A stretch of 61,699 nt of DNA from Fragilaria crotonensis (taxonomy: Eukaryota; Bacillariophyta; Fragilariophyceae; Fragilariales; Fragilariaceae), in assembly GCA_022925895.1 (NCBI GenBank), contig JAKSYS010000359.1, positions 1 through 61,699 on the forward strand, given 5' to 3'. Positions within the stretch are counted from its first letter, which is position 1. Each line of letters starts with the position of its first letter. The notes beneath the pieces were generated by a model that saw only the letters and a program-made list of their open reading frames with translations, made no database searches and was not told the DNA's origin. Of this stretch, positions 1 to 10,106 are shown piece by piece. A program made the position numbers and the translations under genes.

Positions 1-387
1 TTCACTGTATGTGATTGTGCCGACTCCAGCTGGTCGATCCACAAGCATGTCGCTGTTGCGAAATGGTCAGAGTTCATACCGGCATTTCAATGTTCTTCCC
101 GAATCCATGATGTGCGAACCTAGGCGAATTTCTGTGAGCTGGTCGTTGCTATGCTGGTATGCACCTGGTAGAGTTGCTCAGACTCGTAGTGTATGCAATG
201 TTCTTTGCACTTTGCACGCAATACCCAGGTACCAGTTCTGCAGTATTGGATGCAAAAGTGTTGACGATGGACGAGAACCAAATCTTTCAGCGACTTGACA
301 CTGCACGCGACTTGCAGGCGGCCCCCATAAATCAAGACAATTCCGAGTTTAGGCGTACTATAAATTGTAGTATACCGGTACAAGTGC

Positions 388-1346
388 TTGTACCGGTACT
401 TTCCCTCAAAATCAGTCGAAAAGCAACTTGCAGTATGTTCAGATGACGTATCACGTAAAGATTCGATTGATACTTTCTTTGAAACGAGGACTTCCCTCCT
501 ACTAAAGGCCTCTGAGCCTGATTTATTTGCCAAAGAAACGATGATGGACTGTTGCAAGGCACTCCTCAACGAATGGCGACTCGGCATGTGGAGCACCGCC
601 GATGCGAATGGAAAAACTATTGACCTGGAACGCACCTTCCGACCTCGTCCTCACCTTCTCACCGGCGTCAAGCTCGGCTTTCTGGTCTGGTCACTCCAAG
701 TGTGGATAGCCACCTTGATCGATTTCCTTGAACCAAAAAGCTTCTGGTTAGCATATTTGACGCATTGGGGGCTACTCCTTTCCGTTCTTTATCAGACACT
801 TAGCTTCTCCCGTACGATCCTTCCTGTGTCTCAAGAACCTGTCGGCTTCCTCACACGATTCGCCTGGGGAACATTTACCACTGCAGCCAATGTCGAAGTC
901 ATGATTACTCTTCTCTACTGGACACTGGATTACAAAGGAGGACCTGTGACGTACCTTAACATTATGAAACATGGCATTATCATGCTTGAAATCTGGATTG
1001 ATGGGTTCATCATTAATCGGATTCCAATACGATTGAAACAAGTGTTATGGGTCTATATACTGAGTGCCGCGTACCTCACATGGACCGGCATTCAAGCTGC
1101 GTCTGGTATCGGCAATCCCAACAGAAATGATAGCGATCCTGCTACCGACGATGACGCTATCTACGGAGTAATGAACTGGACGAAGAGACCGGCGGCGGCA
1201 GCCGTTGTTACGATTCTCATCCTTAGGGGATACCCATTCTCATCCTAGCGACGTGGTATGTATCTACTATAATTGGCCGTCGATACATCGAGAACGATGA
1301 TGCCGATGATGACGACAATCCCAAAGATCCCAGCACGGAAGCATAG
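388..1346 (+). CDS. Rolling-stone/FAR-17a-AIG1-like multi-pass membrane protein, frame broken near its 3' end
   Basis: About six hydrophobic segments follow a short acidic N-terminus (around residues 90-112, 122-145, 158-180, 190-207, 215-235 and 270-280 counted from 388). The pattern WGTF..AANVEVMITLLYW and a later H..I...IWIDGFIINRIPIR resembles Rolling-stone/androgen-induced-gene type membrane proteins; substrate unknown. The upstream ATG at 388 is possible, but the ATG pair at 541 gives a more compact protein and I prefer it. The frame opened at 388 stops at 1246-1248, but a second frame entered at 1236 continues the last helix (ILILATWYVSTII) and an acidic tail (ENDDADDDDNPKD) to a stop at 1344-1346. 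Between them lies a 23-nt segment bounded by a 10-nt direct repeat (ATTCTCATCC at 1213 and 1236), which explains the shift. No GT donor fits an intron there. Confidence 0.5.
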
Positions 1347-1478
1347 CATCTAACAGTCAGAACTAATAGCAAAGAACGACGTTACATTCCTCCGTCACCT
1401 ACTGACTTGCCTGCTTTTGTTTCTCGGCAGCGTCTGCTAGCAGAGCACCTACAGTGGTGCCTACCAAATGAATATTCG

Positions 1479-2937
1479 TCATTCTCTGGTTCTTCCGTTC
1501 ATAGTATCGTCTCTTCTTTTCTTTCCGTCATTATCAACATCAGCCTTCTTCGCCAGCTTGGGACGTCGCCACGCCTCGCCGGGCTCCAATAACTTGTTTT
1601 CCACTAGAACATTGTAGAGTTCCTTTTCATCGGTAGGAACTAATAGTCTCGTCTGGAGGTACATCTCGCGAACATCAGTGGTACATCCATGTCTGCGTGC
1701 ATGTGTATAGCGGCAAATTTAGATCGGATGCGGCTTCTTGCACAGCCTTTGCATCATTCCGGGCATGATCGAGATTCGAATTTGACCCCTCGGCTTTATT
1801 TCGTGCCGCTGGTCTCTTTCTGTGGCCGTGCGCTCCCGACGAAAGGATGCTGCCAACGCAGTTGGATTGGATGAGTGAGCGAGGTTGGAAAGGAGCTGCG
1901 ACACGGCGCCGGTTGAATGGCCTCTGCCACCTACAAGCTTGTGGAGGCACTTGCGCGCTTCCTTTGCCTTGTTAAGATTTTCAATCGCTTCTTCGGAAAG
2001 CGGCTTATCGATAGGTAAGGTTTTGTCATTGAAGGGACGAATGTATCCATCCACCAAATTTCTTTTACTGAGTTCTGTCAACGACGTTACACTCAGAGGT
2101 GCTTGCGCTCGGGCCGGTTGTTCCTCCAACGACACGCCAGGTCGTACGGCACTGGACACTCGAAACCAATGGCCACAGTACAGACCGCTTCTCCGCGGCG
2201 AATTTGCTTTGTCGGGTCAATATCGGTCTCGAGGCAAACAATCTTTGGTTTGCCATTGCGCTCCAATGATAGCTTCACAGCAGGATCCGAGGTACTAGTT
2301 CCATTGGATGGATTCTCCCCGTTAGTCGCATTCTTTCCGATGCTAATGATGCCGTCTAGCTCCACCAAGAATGTCTCGCCGCGAGGAAAGAGGACGCATG
2401 TTCTGTCTTCTGAGTTGTTCACAGCGATGATATCTCCTGCCCGGTACAAGTCTTTGATGTCTTCTTCGACGCCATCGTAGCAGTCATTCAAGTCTCGCTG
2501 GTCCACACCATACTTGGAGCGGTTGATTTGGGCCAACAGGGTAGCACGGTCACGCACATGATTGAATTTGGACTGATACGCATACGTGGAAAGCATAATT
2601 TGAGGGTTTTCTGGATCAGGACTTGTTCGATGCTTATCTTTGGGTTCTTTTCTAACAACAAAGCAACCGCTTCGTCGGCTTCATCGAGATCAATACCTGT
2701 TCCTCTATAGATAATAGAAGGTGATAAATATCCGGCAGAGCGATGCGCCTTTAAGAAGCGCAGAATGTCAGCTTGCTTTTCGAGATCTGGCTTATGGGCA
2801 ACTGACTCCGCTGATACCGTCTCAATCGAGGTCTGAATCGAGGGAGTGGGTACGTTCGGACGCACTGGGCGAGGGGCATCGGTCCCTCCGAGCGTATGCT
2901 CCGATCTAAGGAAGTCAAAAGAGTACTTGTTGGACAT
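1479..2937 (-). CDS. Transcription initiation factor IIE, beta subunit (frame-broken)
   Basis: Intronless gene read from ATG 2937. The N-terminal half carries the two TFIIE-beta winged helices: ILRFLKAHRSAGYLS..IYRGTGIDLDEADEAVALLLEKNPKI, then YQSKFNHVRDRATLLAQI...GVDQRDLNDCYDGVEEDIKDLYRAGDIIAV, which corresponds to the conserved 'K(F/Y)NVRDK..LL' core. The C-terminus has the HARRHGCTTDVREMYL and LLEPGEAWRRPK segments I expect in stramenopile members. The factor recruits and stimulates TFIIH at RNA polymerase II promoters in the nucleus. The frame shifts near 2620, 2183, 1787 and 1706; the first three are each resolved by one extra base in a C or G run, the last needs one base fewer or two more. 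Because TFIIE-beta is normally essential and single-copy, consensus error is more likely than decay, but an eroded second allele or copy cannot be excluded. Confidence 0.75.
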
Positions 2938-3490
2938 AGTTGGCGAATACCTCTAGGCGCAACGGTCCTACTTCTGTATGGTGCCGGTAGCTGGCGCAGG
3001 CTTAGAACACTTGGACTGCCATCGAGGCATGTACAAGTGTGGAGTGTATGAGATGTGCCATGCGAGCATCGTGAGGCGCTCCTCGAGTCAGGCGTCTGGA
3101 CTCTCGACATCTCGAACTCTGTCGATACAGTCGACATTGCCTCTCTGGCCTTCACCCCTTTGGTACTACAGTACTTTAGGACCAACAGTACCAGTACAGT
3201 GAAGTCAGTCTACAGTCTACTCCCCGAGGACAAACATGCATACTGCATACTGTCAAGGCGTACTCGTACGTTTAGTAGTCCTACACGCGCCAACAATACT
3301 TAGCGGTACCGTACTGTTACACGCACAGTGGTATACTCCGAGCTCTCCCGATCGCGTCCAAATTCTGTGCAGGATGTTCAACTTTTTTCGGGATCTTTAC
3401 GCAATTGACAATTGGCCAACATTTTTGGGTACATCATCAGAGTTCCGAAGGTTGCATTCCACAACTAGAGCAATCGAAAACGTAATCACC
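2938..3490. other. Intergenic spacer between divergent genes, GTAC-rich
   Basis: Separates the minus-strand TFIIE-beta start from the plus-strand membrane gene, so it should contain both promoters. No gene seen. From about 3165 to 3345 it is dense in GTAC, AGTAC and GGTACC-type short palindromes, as in the other spacers of this window. I see no convincing TATA box. Confidence 0.5.
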
Positions 3491-5663
3491 ATGTCGGAAT
3501 CTGACTCCTTTTCGATTTCCCAACAGCTTCTCCTGATTCCTTTGTGGCCGACGAGCCGGAGGAGGAAAGGTCTATGACTTTGGTATGCTCGGCATACTGG
3601 TATTTCTTGATGTTTGCTTTGTTGCAAATTACTATGTGAATAAATCACTTCGTCAATGCACTGATGCCGAGACCGCGACGTTACGCGCTGAGAAAGATTT
3701 CGGTGGGAGCGTAAACCTGCAGGAAAGCGGAGGATTTTCCGCTTGGATGGAGAAATTGTGTGTGGCCTTCTCATGGGAAAGTCAAGGCAATGCCTCTTTC
3801 AATTCAAACGTTTCCAGGCTGGCGGCCTATCAAGTACAAGGCGAATATCTTCCTGTCAGGATTCTTCATCCTAATTTCTCTTGCCTTGCTGAATCCAGCT
3901 GTCCTCGTGCCGGATGGTCTAGATGTCGGTGGCCTGACGTTGAAAGCGGAGATGTGCAAGCCATTCGATCGACAAGCTGGCCTTGAAGAGCTCCGGGCCG
4001 AGGTATTGGAAATCACTAATTATACAATTGCTGTGAAACAGTGGTCGCACTTGTTCAGATTTCAGAAGGCATTGTTAAATGACACATCGCGCTATGGAGT
4101 AAGTGATAGCCTTGGCGACCACACGTGCCCAACCATTCCGGCATCAGGGTCTGTTCGTGAGGTACCGGGAACAAAGCTAAATGGGCCGATATAACGGCCT
4201 ACCCAGCTGCAGAATTTGGATCATTCTTTCCTGGATACTGCGGGCGCCAGAGAAGCGGCAAAGCTAACAGCGTTGAGCGCCACATGTGTGGACGAGAAAT
4301 GTGGATGCCCTCGGATCCCTAGTACAGGGTTTACCAGATTCTTCGGAATCGATAATCTGGAGGTGTGTTGGGTTGCTCGCATTTGCCTCAGGTCTCCCTG
4401 GCTTGTCCTGCACACACGAATGATGACGATCAATCCAGACAACTATAACGAAGCGCAGCTGAACGCGACGGACGTCGGGGAACCCAGCATCAATCCGACC
4501 AGGAGTAAGCTGAGTGATGCATCAAAACAAGCGGCCAAGGCAGGCATTATGCTGCTCCTTTATCAAGTGGATGTCGCATCAAATATCTATTCCGTTTACG
4601 TTATCGTTGCGCTCTTTTTCCCTACCCCTCTTCGTGTCTTTCGACTGCCTTACATGGTTGCCATTAAGAGGTTTTTGTTCGGTGCAGACCAAAAAATGTT
4701 CATCATCATTTTTGTGTCCTCGATTTGGATTTACAAATACGTGATGGAATACTTGACTGACCCTGACTTGGCCATCGTCCTTGCTAATTTTTTGCGTGGA
4801 GATCCTTGCTACCTTGATGGAAAATATGTTTACGAACGCTTCGCGATTATCGATGAGATATGTGACAAGCTTATTCCACTGCAGCCAAGCTTTGAAACCA
4901 AGATGATGACCGTCCCCCAATCCTTTCCGAGATCAATGAATTCGCAGGCAAGTCTTGTCAAAGCTGCAATTTCCCCATGCAGTACTTGTTTGCGTTTCGA
5001 ACGGAGATCTTTCCGCTCTCACAAGTCGGTCCGTTGGGATTTACCAAAGTCGCCGGCACACATGTGTGCAAGACGAAATCCAAACACGTGCCGCGTTCTG
5101 CTTCCAGCCGAGAATCTAACGTTCTACGGGAATCGAACAATTTGCCTGAATAGTGACTATGCAAAAAGTCGCGCATTGGTAAACCAGATACCGAATTCTC
5201 ATTCCGTGCCATGGGGAAAATGTGGATCAGCAGTGGTTTGCTGGCAAGTTTCATAGTGAAGATTGCGATGACCAACTTTGCGATGGGACTCTTGCACCTG
5301 GCCGACCCCTTCATATCGTGTTCGGGCCGATTTATGGATCCCAACCAAACTTGGTTCAGGTTTGGGAAAGAGAGATAAGAACAAGTGTTTCGTGGATTCA
5401 AGAAAAACAAGCTGAAAACCTTGCAGAATACGTACATGCGGACTTGCATTATTTGGGGCACCATTTTTCACTTGTGCGTGTACAGCCTTGTGAAGTCGGC
5501 CTTCAGTACTTCACAGCAGCTCTACGGTGGATTGTTGCTCGGTAATCAAGACCGTGCACTTCTTTTAATCACATCGGTTAGCTCCGCAGTCATAATTGTC
5601 ATGGCGTGGTGTTGGAGGAGGGTCTTAGCGAGGAAGATTCAAGCATTCAAGGGGAAAAAGTAG
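3491..5663 (+). CDS. Large polytopic membrane protein, lineage-specific, with many frame breaks
   Basis: Unrecognised protein. Starting from ATG 3491 (MSESDSFSIS) the coding signal moves between frames but stays recognisable: an early helix (GMLGILVFLDVCFVANYY), a second (KYKANIFLSGFFILISLALL), a Cys-containing loop (CVDEKCGCP), a cluster around 4540-4760 (VDVASNIYSVYVIVALFF and MFIIIFVSSIWIYKYV), a C..CNFPMQYLFAFRTE loop, and C-terminal helices (WISSGLLASFIVKIAMTNFA; CIIWGTIFHLCVYSLV; LLLITSVSSAVIIVMAW) with a basic tail. Frame shifts at 3519-3521 (C run), 3566-3568 (A run), 4167-4169 (G run), 4914-4918 (C run) and 5213-5216 (G run) are each resolved by one additional base; further breaks lie near 3760-3840, 4245 and 5370. 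Overall it looks like a plasma- or endomembrane protein of about 730 residues. It is either badly called sequence or a pseudogene. Confidence 0.5.
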
Positions 5664-6544
5664 AATGATCGGTTCATGATGCATTGGACAGTACTGTAGT
5701 ATGTGTGCACGGAAGTGGAAAATGAACAAGGTGCCATGCAGGAAGCATGAGTTTCATCAGGAACCACAATCGTCATGACAACCTACACCAAACTTGGTGG
5801 CGTCCAACCGGGTGGGTCGAGTGCCTCCTTGGGATATGCGACAGCGGTGGCGTGCTACTCCCAGTTAATAAATTGCTCGGGTTGTGAGTTGTGATTCTTC
5901 TTCATATTGGTTCGCTGATGCTGGATGCAGACACATGCTCCACATGAATCTCGAAGACAATCTGGAAGGTTAACTTAGGTTGGAAATATTGAATGAGCCT
6001 TTTATGATACCTCGACGTTGCCCAAACCCTGGACATCAGTCGTACCGGTAGTAGACTATGGAACCGTTACTGAGCACTTCGTGTCCATTGTGGCCGTACT
6101 GAGTACTGGTACGTTGCACTCCGAGTTTACAATACTGCAGTGTCCAAAGTGTTGGGCACCGGTACTCCAGTAGACAAGAAATTTCAGTACAGTAAGTCCC
6201 TCCAAAAACCGTCATTTACCAGACCTTCCAGAGTTGTTGGTTCGTCTTCAGTGACGAGAAACTGTTCAAGGCAGAGGGGCAAGGAACACAACATATAGCA
6301 GCAACGATTGCCGTCTGGATCGGTTCTGCTCGACCCCCAAGCATTGTCAGCCATCGTCATTGCAATATAGGGAGAGTACAAAAACGCGAAAATTCGAAAT
6401 ACACGAGCTAGGGCTCGGTATTCCGCTTTAGCTTCAAAACTCTTGCATCCAAACTCGAGTTCGGACTTTGGCTTGAATTTCAAGTAGGATATTGTCGTTT
6501 GCTAATGGGGAGTTGTCACAGCGTGTGAAGAGGGGCGAATTTCA
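5664..6544. other. Intergenic, GTAC-rich; one weak minus-strand reading frame
   Basis: Mostly non-coding. A GTAC/CCGGT-rich cluster occupies about 6040-6190. A 99-codon minus-strand frame (6483 to 6184) has mixed composition and no family resemblance; I do not call it a gene. The stretch should include the promoter of the following plus-strand gene. Confidence 0.4.
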
Positions 6545-7843
6545 ATGATTGGCTACGATGACGATGACAGTAATCGTTGTTGCAGCACCTTTATGGACCT
6601 TGATGGCCTTGTAGTGGACCATATCGCATCATTTTTGAACTTTCATTCAATTTACTCCTGGGTATGCGCGCATCGTGGAATTGCCAACGACGTGCTAACA
6701 CCGGAATGGTTCTTCCAACAAACATTGCCGTCTCGTGATGATTTTGAAATCCTTCCTCTCGACGACGATTCCCAAGAGCGCTTCTATCTTGCAGAGACTT
6801 TCCCGCAGATGAGAAAGTGTCACTTCATTCCAAAATTCTACATTGCGAACACATCTCGTGGGATCCACTCTCTTGCCAGATGGCTCGACGTGGATCCGAA
6901 CTCAGTCTACGTAGAACGCATTGCCATGATAATGGGGCGCTTGTCGTGGATGATCGGAGAACACGCTGATGCCAGAGGGAGTAGCGCGGCCCTTGCGGGT
7001 GTCCATGGGACGGGAGTCACCACCGTGTGTCTTTGGGATGTCGTTTGTGCCGCACGTATCTTTGGATTTTCGGGTGTACCGGATCATGATCAAGTGTTTC
7101 AATTGGAACTCCCTGCAGCGGACAACTTCCGTCACTTCTTGACAACCGAGGAGTGCTGCGCTTTCGTCGATTTGGTGGGACCATCCACGTTTGATGCCAC
7201 GAATACTGCCGTCATTCGAAGGCAAATGAAAAGATTTGTGGAGATGCTGCTTACCTCGGAACTTGACCAAGATGAAATTGTCGAGTACGTTACGGATAAT
7301 TTGGGTTTCGATTCTTTCGACGCTAATCATGATTTCGACATTGACGACGATTCGTTGTTTATGGAAGACCCTTTGCCTTTGGAGGTTTTCGATCATGTTA
7401 TGTTCAACCATGAGTACAATCATTTCATGCTTGAGTACAACAAGACAATGGACATTCTAAGGACACTCCACTGTGATCTAGACAACTTCGAACTTCGAGA
7501 CTTTGGAATATGTGTGAGAGGGTTGCAGATGCCGCGTTCTCATCAGCTGTCTCAAAGTGGACTAGTCGCGGTCTTGAAAGAAATGGACACGATGTATCCA
7601 ATCGAATGTGCTTACACAGAACCTGCCTTAAGATTCATCCGAGTGTTGATCGAAGGCATCCATTATGGGTCTGCCGTTGAAATCAAGGTTCGAAAGAGAG
7701 GATTGGTCGACTTTACATGGGATTATGGTGTCCTGTTTTCCGATAATGGGACGTCGTGGAGAAGCCTCGTACTATCGGACGATGACGACCAGATGTTTGA
7801 AGACGGGCAAGACGAAGAATACAGTTTGAGTGACGAAGATTAG
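6545..7843 (+). CDS. Hypothetical acidic protein with an F-box-like N-terminus
   Basis: Uninterrupted 432-residue frame. Near residues 16-55, MDLDGLVVDHIASFLNFHSI..W.CAHRGI.NDVLTPEWF resembles an F-box (a leucine/isoleucine pattern with SFL followed by an invariant-like W), though the match is weak. The centre (about 210-275) is acidic and Asp-rich; a C-terminal segment near 345-405 (GLVAVLKEMDTMYPIECAYTEP..FIRVLIEGIHYGSAVEI) is well structured, with a helical pattern that faintly recalls histone-fold proteins. The last 30 residues are an acidic tail (DDDDQMFEDGQDEEYSLSDED), common in nuclear or chromatin-associated proteins. No transmembrane segment or signal peptide. If it is an F-box protein it would be an SCF substrate adaptor; that is inference. 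An alternative start is the internal ATG at 6593. Confidence 0.6.
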   Translation: MIGYDDDDSNRCCSTFMDLDGLVVDHIASFLNFHSIYSWVCAHRGIANDVLTPEWFFQQTLPSRDDFEILPLDDDSQERFYLAETFPQMRKCHFIPKFYIANTSRGIHSLARWLDVDPNSVYVERIAMIMGRLSWMIGEHADARGSSAALAGVHGTGVTTVCLWDVVCAARIFGFSGVPDHDQVFQLELPAADNFRHFLTTEECCAFVDLVGPSTFDATNTAVIRRQMKRFVEMLLTSELDQDEIVEYVTDNLGFDSFDANHDFDIDDDSLFMEDPLPLEVFDHVMFNHEYNHFMLEYNKTMDILRTLHCDLDNFELRDFGICVRGLQMPRSHQLSQSGLVAVLKEMDTMYPIECAYTEPALRFIRVLIEGIHYGSAVEIKVRKRGLVDFTWDYGVLFSDNGTSWRSLVLSDDDDQMFEDGQDEEYSLSDED

Positions 7844-8560
7844 GACTAAGAACGTTTTGAGTGACGACGATGATTATCTGGGCGAATAAGAGGTGTATCG
7901 AGGATGATTGTTGCCTTTGGCCGGGCTGTCCTAAGGCACGCACCGGTTTGATTACGAAAATCACGACCTGTGAACTCAAGGCCGTCACCACACTCATGCT
8001 TTTCAGCAATGAAGTTTGTTCAGACCCCTATCAGTTACCGCCGCCGCAATCTAATAAGAGGGCGATTTACTGGTCGCGATGTAGTCACTAATGGATCTTT
8101 TCGAAGGGCGCTCATCTGTTGATACGGAGTTGGTGTACGATGCCACCGCACTAGCATCTTTGGGTGGCGGCGATCGCAGACGCCCCAGTGCCCACGCCAG
8201 CGGTGAAAGGTATGGTTGTTCCAGAAAATGGCGGATGCAACCATGGTAGGAAGGATATAGTCTCAAACCTATGATCACTGGAAACCATCTCATCGCATCG
8301 CCCATCACATCCTTCATCCAAATTGACCGAATGTGTCGGTGTTGTACCAGTTGACTTACTCATTCAAGTAATACTCTATTCCGTATTCGCAAACGCGTAG
8401 TAATACGGTATTCAATGTTACGCGAAGAGTGTTATCGTACTCGAACTCCGAAGGACTTCAGTTTTAAAATAATGTACTGCGGTACGCGTTACCACTGTTT
8501 TCACAAATCACAAATTTGTACAGAAATTCTCCTTCACCGTTGTCATGAACTTCCGACAGG
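7844..8560. other. Intergenic, no gene seen
   Basis: Only short overlapping frames on both strands without composition or motif support. Nothing regulatory recognised. Confidence 0.5.
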
Positions 8561-9562
8561 ATGTGGATCAATGATGACTTTCGAACCTATTACTATCAAG
8601 CATCGAGAGCTCTCGAGTTTGCAAGTTGTTGGGGTCTGAGACTGTTCCTCTTGTTGGTGTCTCTGGTGTTACTTCGCAATGCTCCTCAGTTGTTCCTTCC
8701 ATCCCACGGTCGATCACATCGATGGGTCGGCGGTCTCATGTTTATCTGGATAATCCTTGGTGCCTGTGCTTGCAGCATCGATGCTCGTTCGTCAGCTCAT
8801 TATGTTTTTCTGTATGATACTGTCTTGGGATGTTTGGGGATCGCAACGACCCTAATAGCGGCTAGGGATTTTCCGCACAAGTTGGTCAAGAATGAAGATG
8901 GCCAATCCGGCAGCTTGTCCGAGACAGCGATAGTGACACATGCAGAAATGATAGAGCATGCCTTTTACCAGGTGCTCAATTTGGTTCAGATTATATTTTT
9001 ACATGGGATGGCGTTTAGAGGGACAACTATGGGGCTCTCACATCGAATTGGAGCATTGCTGTTAGCCACCAGCCCTTGGACGATACGACGACGCTTCCCA
9101 GTCCATAGTTTTCAAGAAAACTGGAGAAAAATGCCAAAGGAAAAGCAAAAGAATGAAGAGGTTCTCTTATATATGATCAAGAAAGCTCAATACGTCTTCT
9201 ACAAGCACTTCGTATTGCACGGCCTCAACATTTCCATCTGCTTAAACCCCTCAAACCTTCCATTGACACGAGGCTGGCGCATCTTTTGGCTGCACTTAAA
9301 TGTCTCCTACACGATGGAGTTCTTCCTTCAAAGTCTTGTCAAGCGGAAGATCCTCCGACAACGCGAAATGCTGCATTTGCAACGACTCCTCATCACATCA
9401 GCCACGCTCTCCTCTTTGCTTCCCATATTTGAGAGTGTTCAGCTCGAACTATGCATGGCATCTCTGGCTCTCAACTTTTTGAATCGATACCATGATGTGT
9501 TCAACACAATTTTGACTGTTTCACTCGGTGCTCTTGTTCAAAAGTCGTTGACAAACGCATAG
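8561..9562 (+). CDS. Hypothetical multi-pass membrane protein
   Basis: Uninterrupted 333-residue frame, unrecognised. Hydrophobic segments at about 24-42 (GLRLFLLLVSLVLLRNAPQL), 55-75 (GGLMFIWIILGACACSI), 82-100 (VFLYDTVLGCLGIATTLI), 133-150 (FYQVLNLVQIIFLHGMAF), 155-170, 240-260 and 280-325 suggest six to eight membrane passes. His residues cluster in the middle (THAEMIEH, FLHGM, YKHFVLHGLN), but no known metal-binding or catalytic signature is evident. The start follows a G-rich stretch; an earlier start is not available in frame. It stands alone between two spacers. It could be a diatom-restricted orphan family like the broken membrane gene at 3.5-5.7 kb, but I see no sequence similarity between them by eye. 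Confidence 0.6.
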   Translation: MWINDDFRTYYYQASRALEFASCWGLRLFLLLVSLVLLRNAPQLFLPSHGRSHRWVGGLMFIWIILGACACSIDARSSAHYVFLYDTVLGCLGIATTLIAARDFPHKLVKNEDGQSGSLSETAIVTHAEMIEHAFYQVLNLVQIIFLHGMAFRGTTMGLSHRIGALLLATSPWTIRRRFPVHSFQENWRKMPKEKQKNEEVLLYMIKKAQYVFYKHFVLHGLNISICLNPSNLPLTRGWRIFWLHLNVSYTMEFFLQSLVKRKILRQREMLHLQRLLITSATLSSLLPIFESVQLELCMASLALNFLNRYHDVFNTILTVSLGALVQKSLTNA

Positions 9563-10106
9563 GCCTAGACCACTCTTGGTGTTGTCCGATCACCCTCCTG
9601 ACCTGAATCAGGTATTGCGGACATCATCCAGAGCGGTTTCCTCTGCAATGTCGTACATCATGTCTTTTCAAGGAAACTTCGTCCGCCGAGTCCTTTCTAA
9701 CCGGTGGACTTCCAGAAAATGATAGGGTCACTACAGTGTATTGATCTGGATGCCAGATATCGTCAGTGACAACTGTTGGATATCGCCTGTGTTGTAGGAA
9801 TCCTCAGCCACGGTGTACGTCGTCCAGTCAAGGAACCAGTGAGATCCTCTCGTCTGAAAAAACTAACGTCAACCATAGACCAGCTGTCCGTCGCCGAAAG
9901 CCATTATTAAGAAAATTCAAAATTAGTCTCATCCTCGCGACATGATACACAGGTGGAGCTCGGTCATGGTTTACGAGCGACGCAAGACCTGTCCTCATGT
10001 CGCTATGGACGAATCGAGGATTCTCTACTAGGTATACTCTGAATTTCATTTGTTATTGTTTTTCTAAGTTATCATAGCGCCAATGCGCCTCCAGCGACAC
10101 TTCAAT
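9563..10106. other. Intergenic between convergent genes, no gene seen
   Basis: Holds the 3' ends of the plus-strand membrane gene and the minus-strand SGNH-like gene. No long frame and no clear polyadenylation signal. Confidence 0.45.

Noticed and set aside
1207-1248. Very short intron explaining the frame change in the Rolling-stone-like gene
   Set aside because: The needed 23-nt removal has no GT donor, and a 42-nt GT-AG option puts the downstream sequence in the wrong frame. A duplicated 10-mer explains it better.
6184-6483. 99-codon minus-strand frame upstream of the acidic protein gene
   Set aside because: Short, no motif, and overlaps a GTAC-rich spacer and probable promoter.
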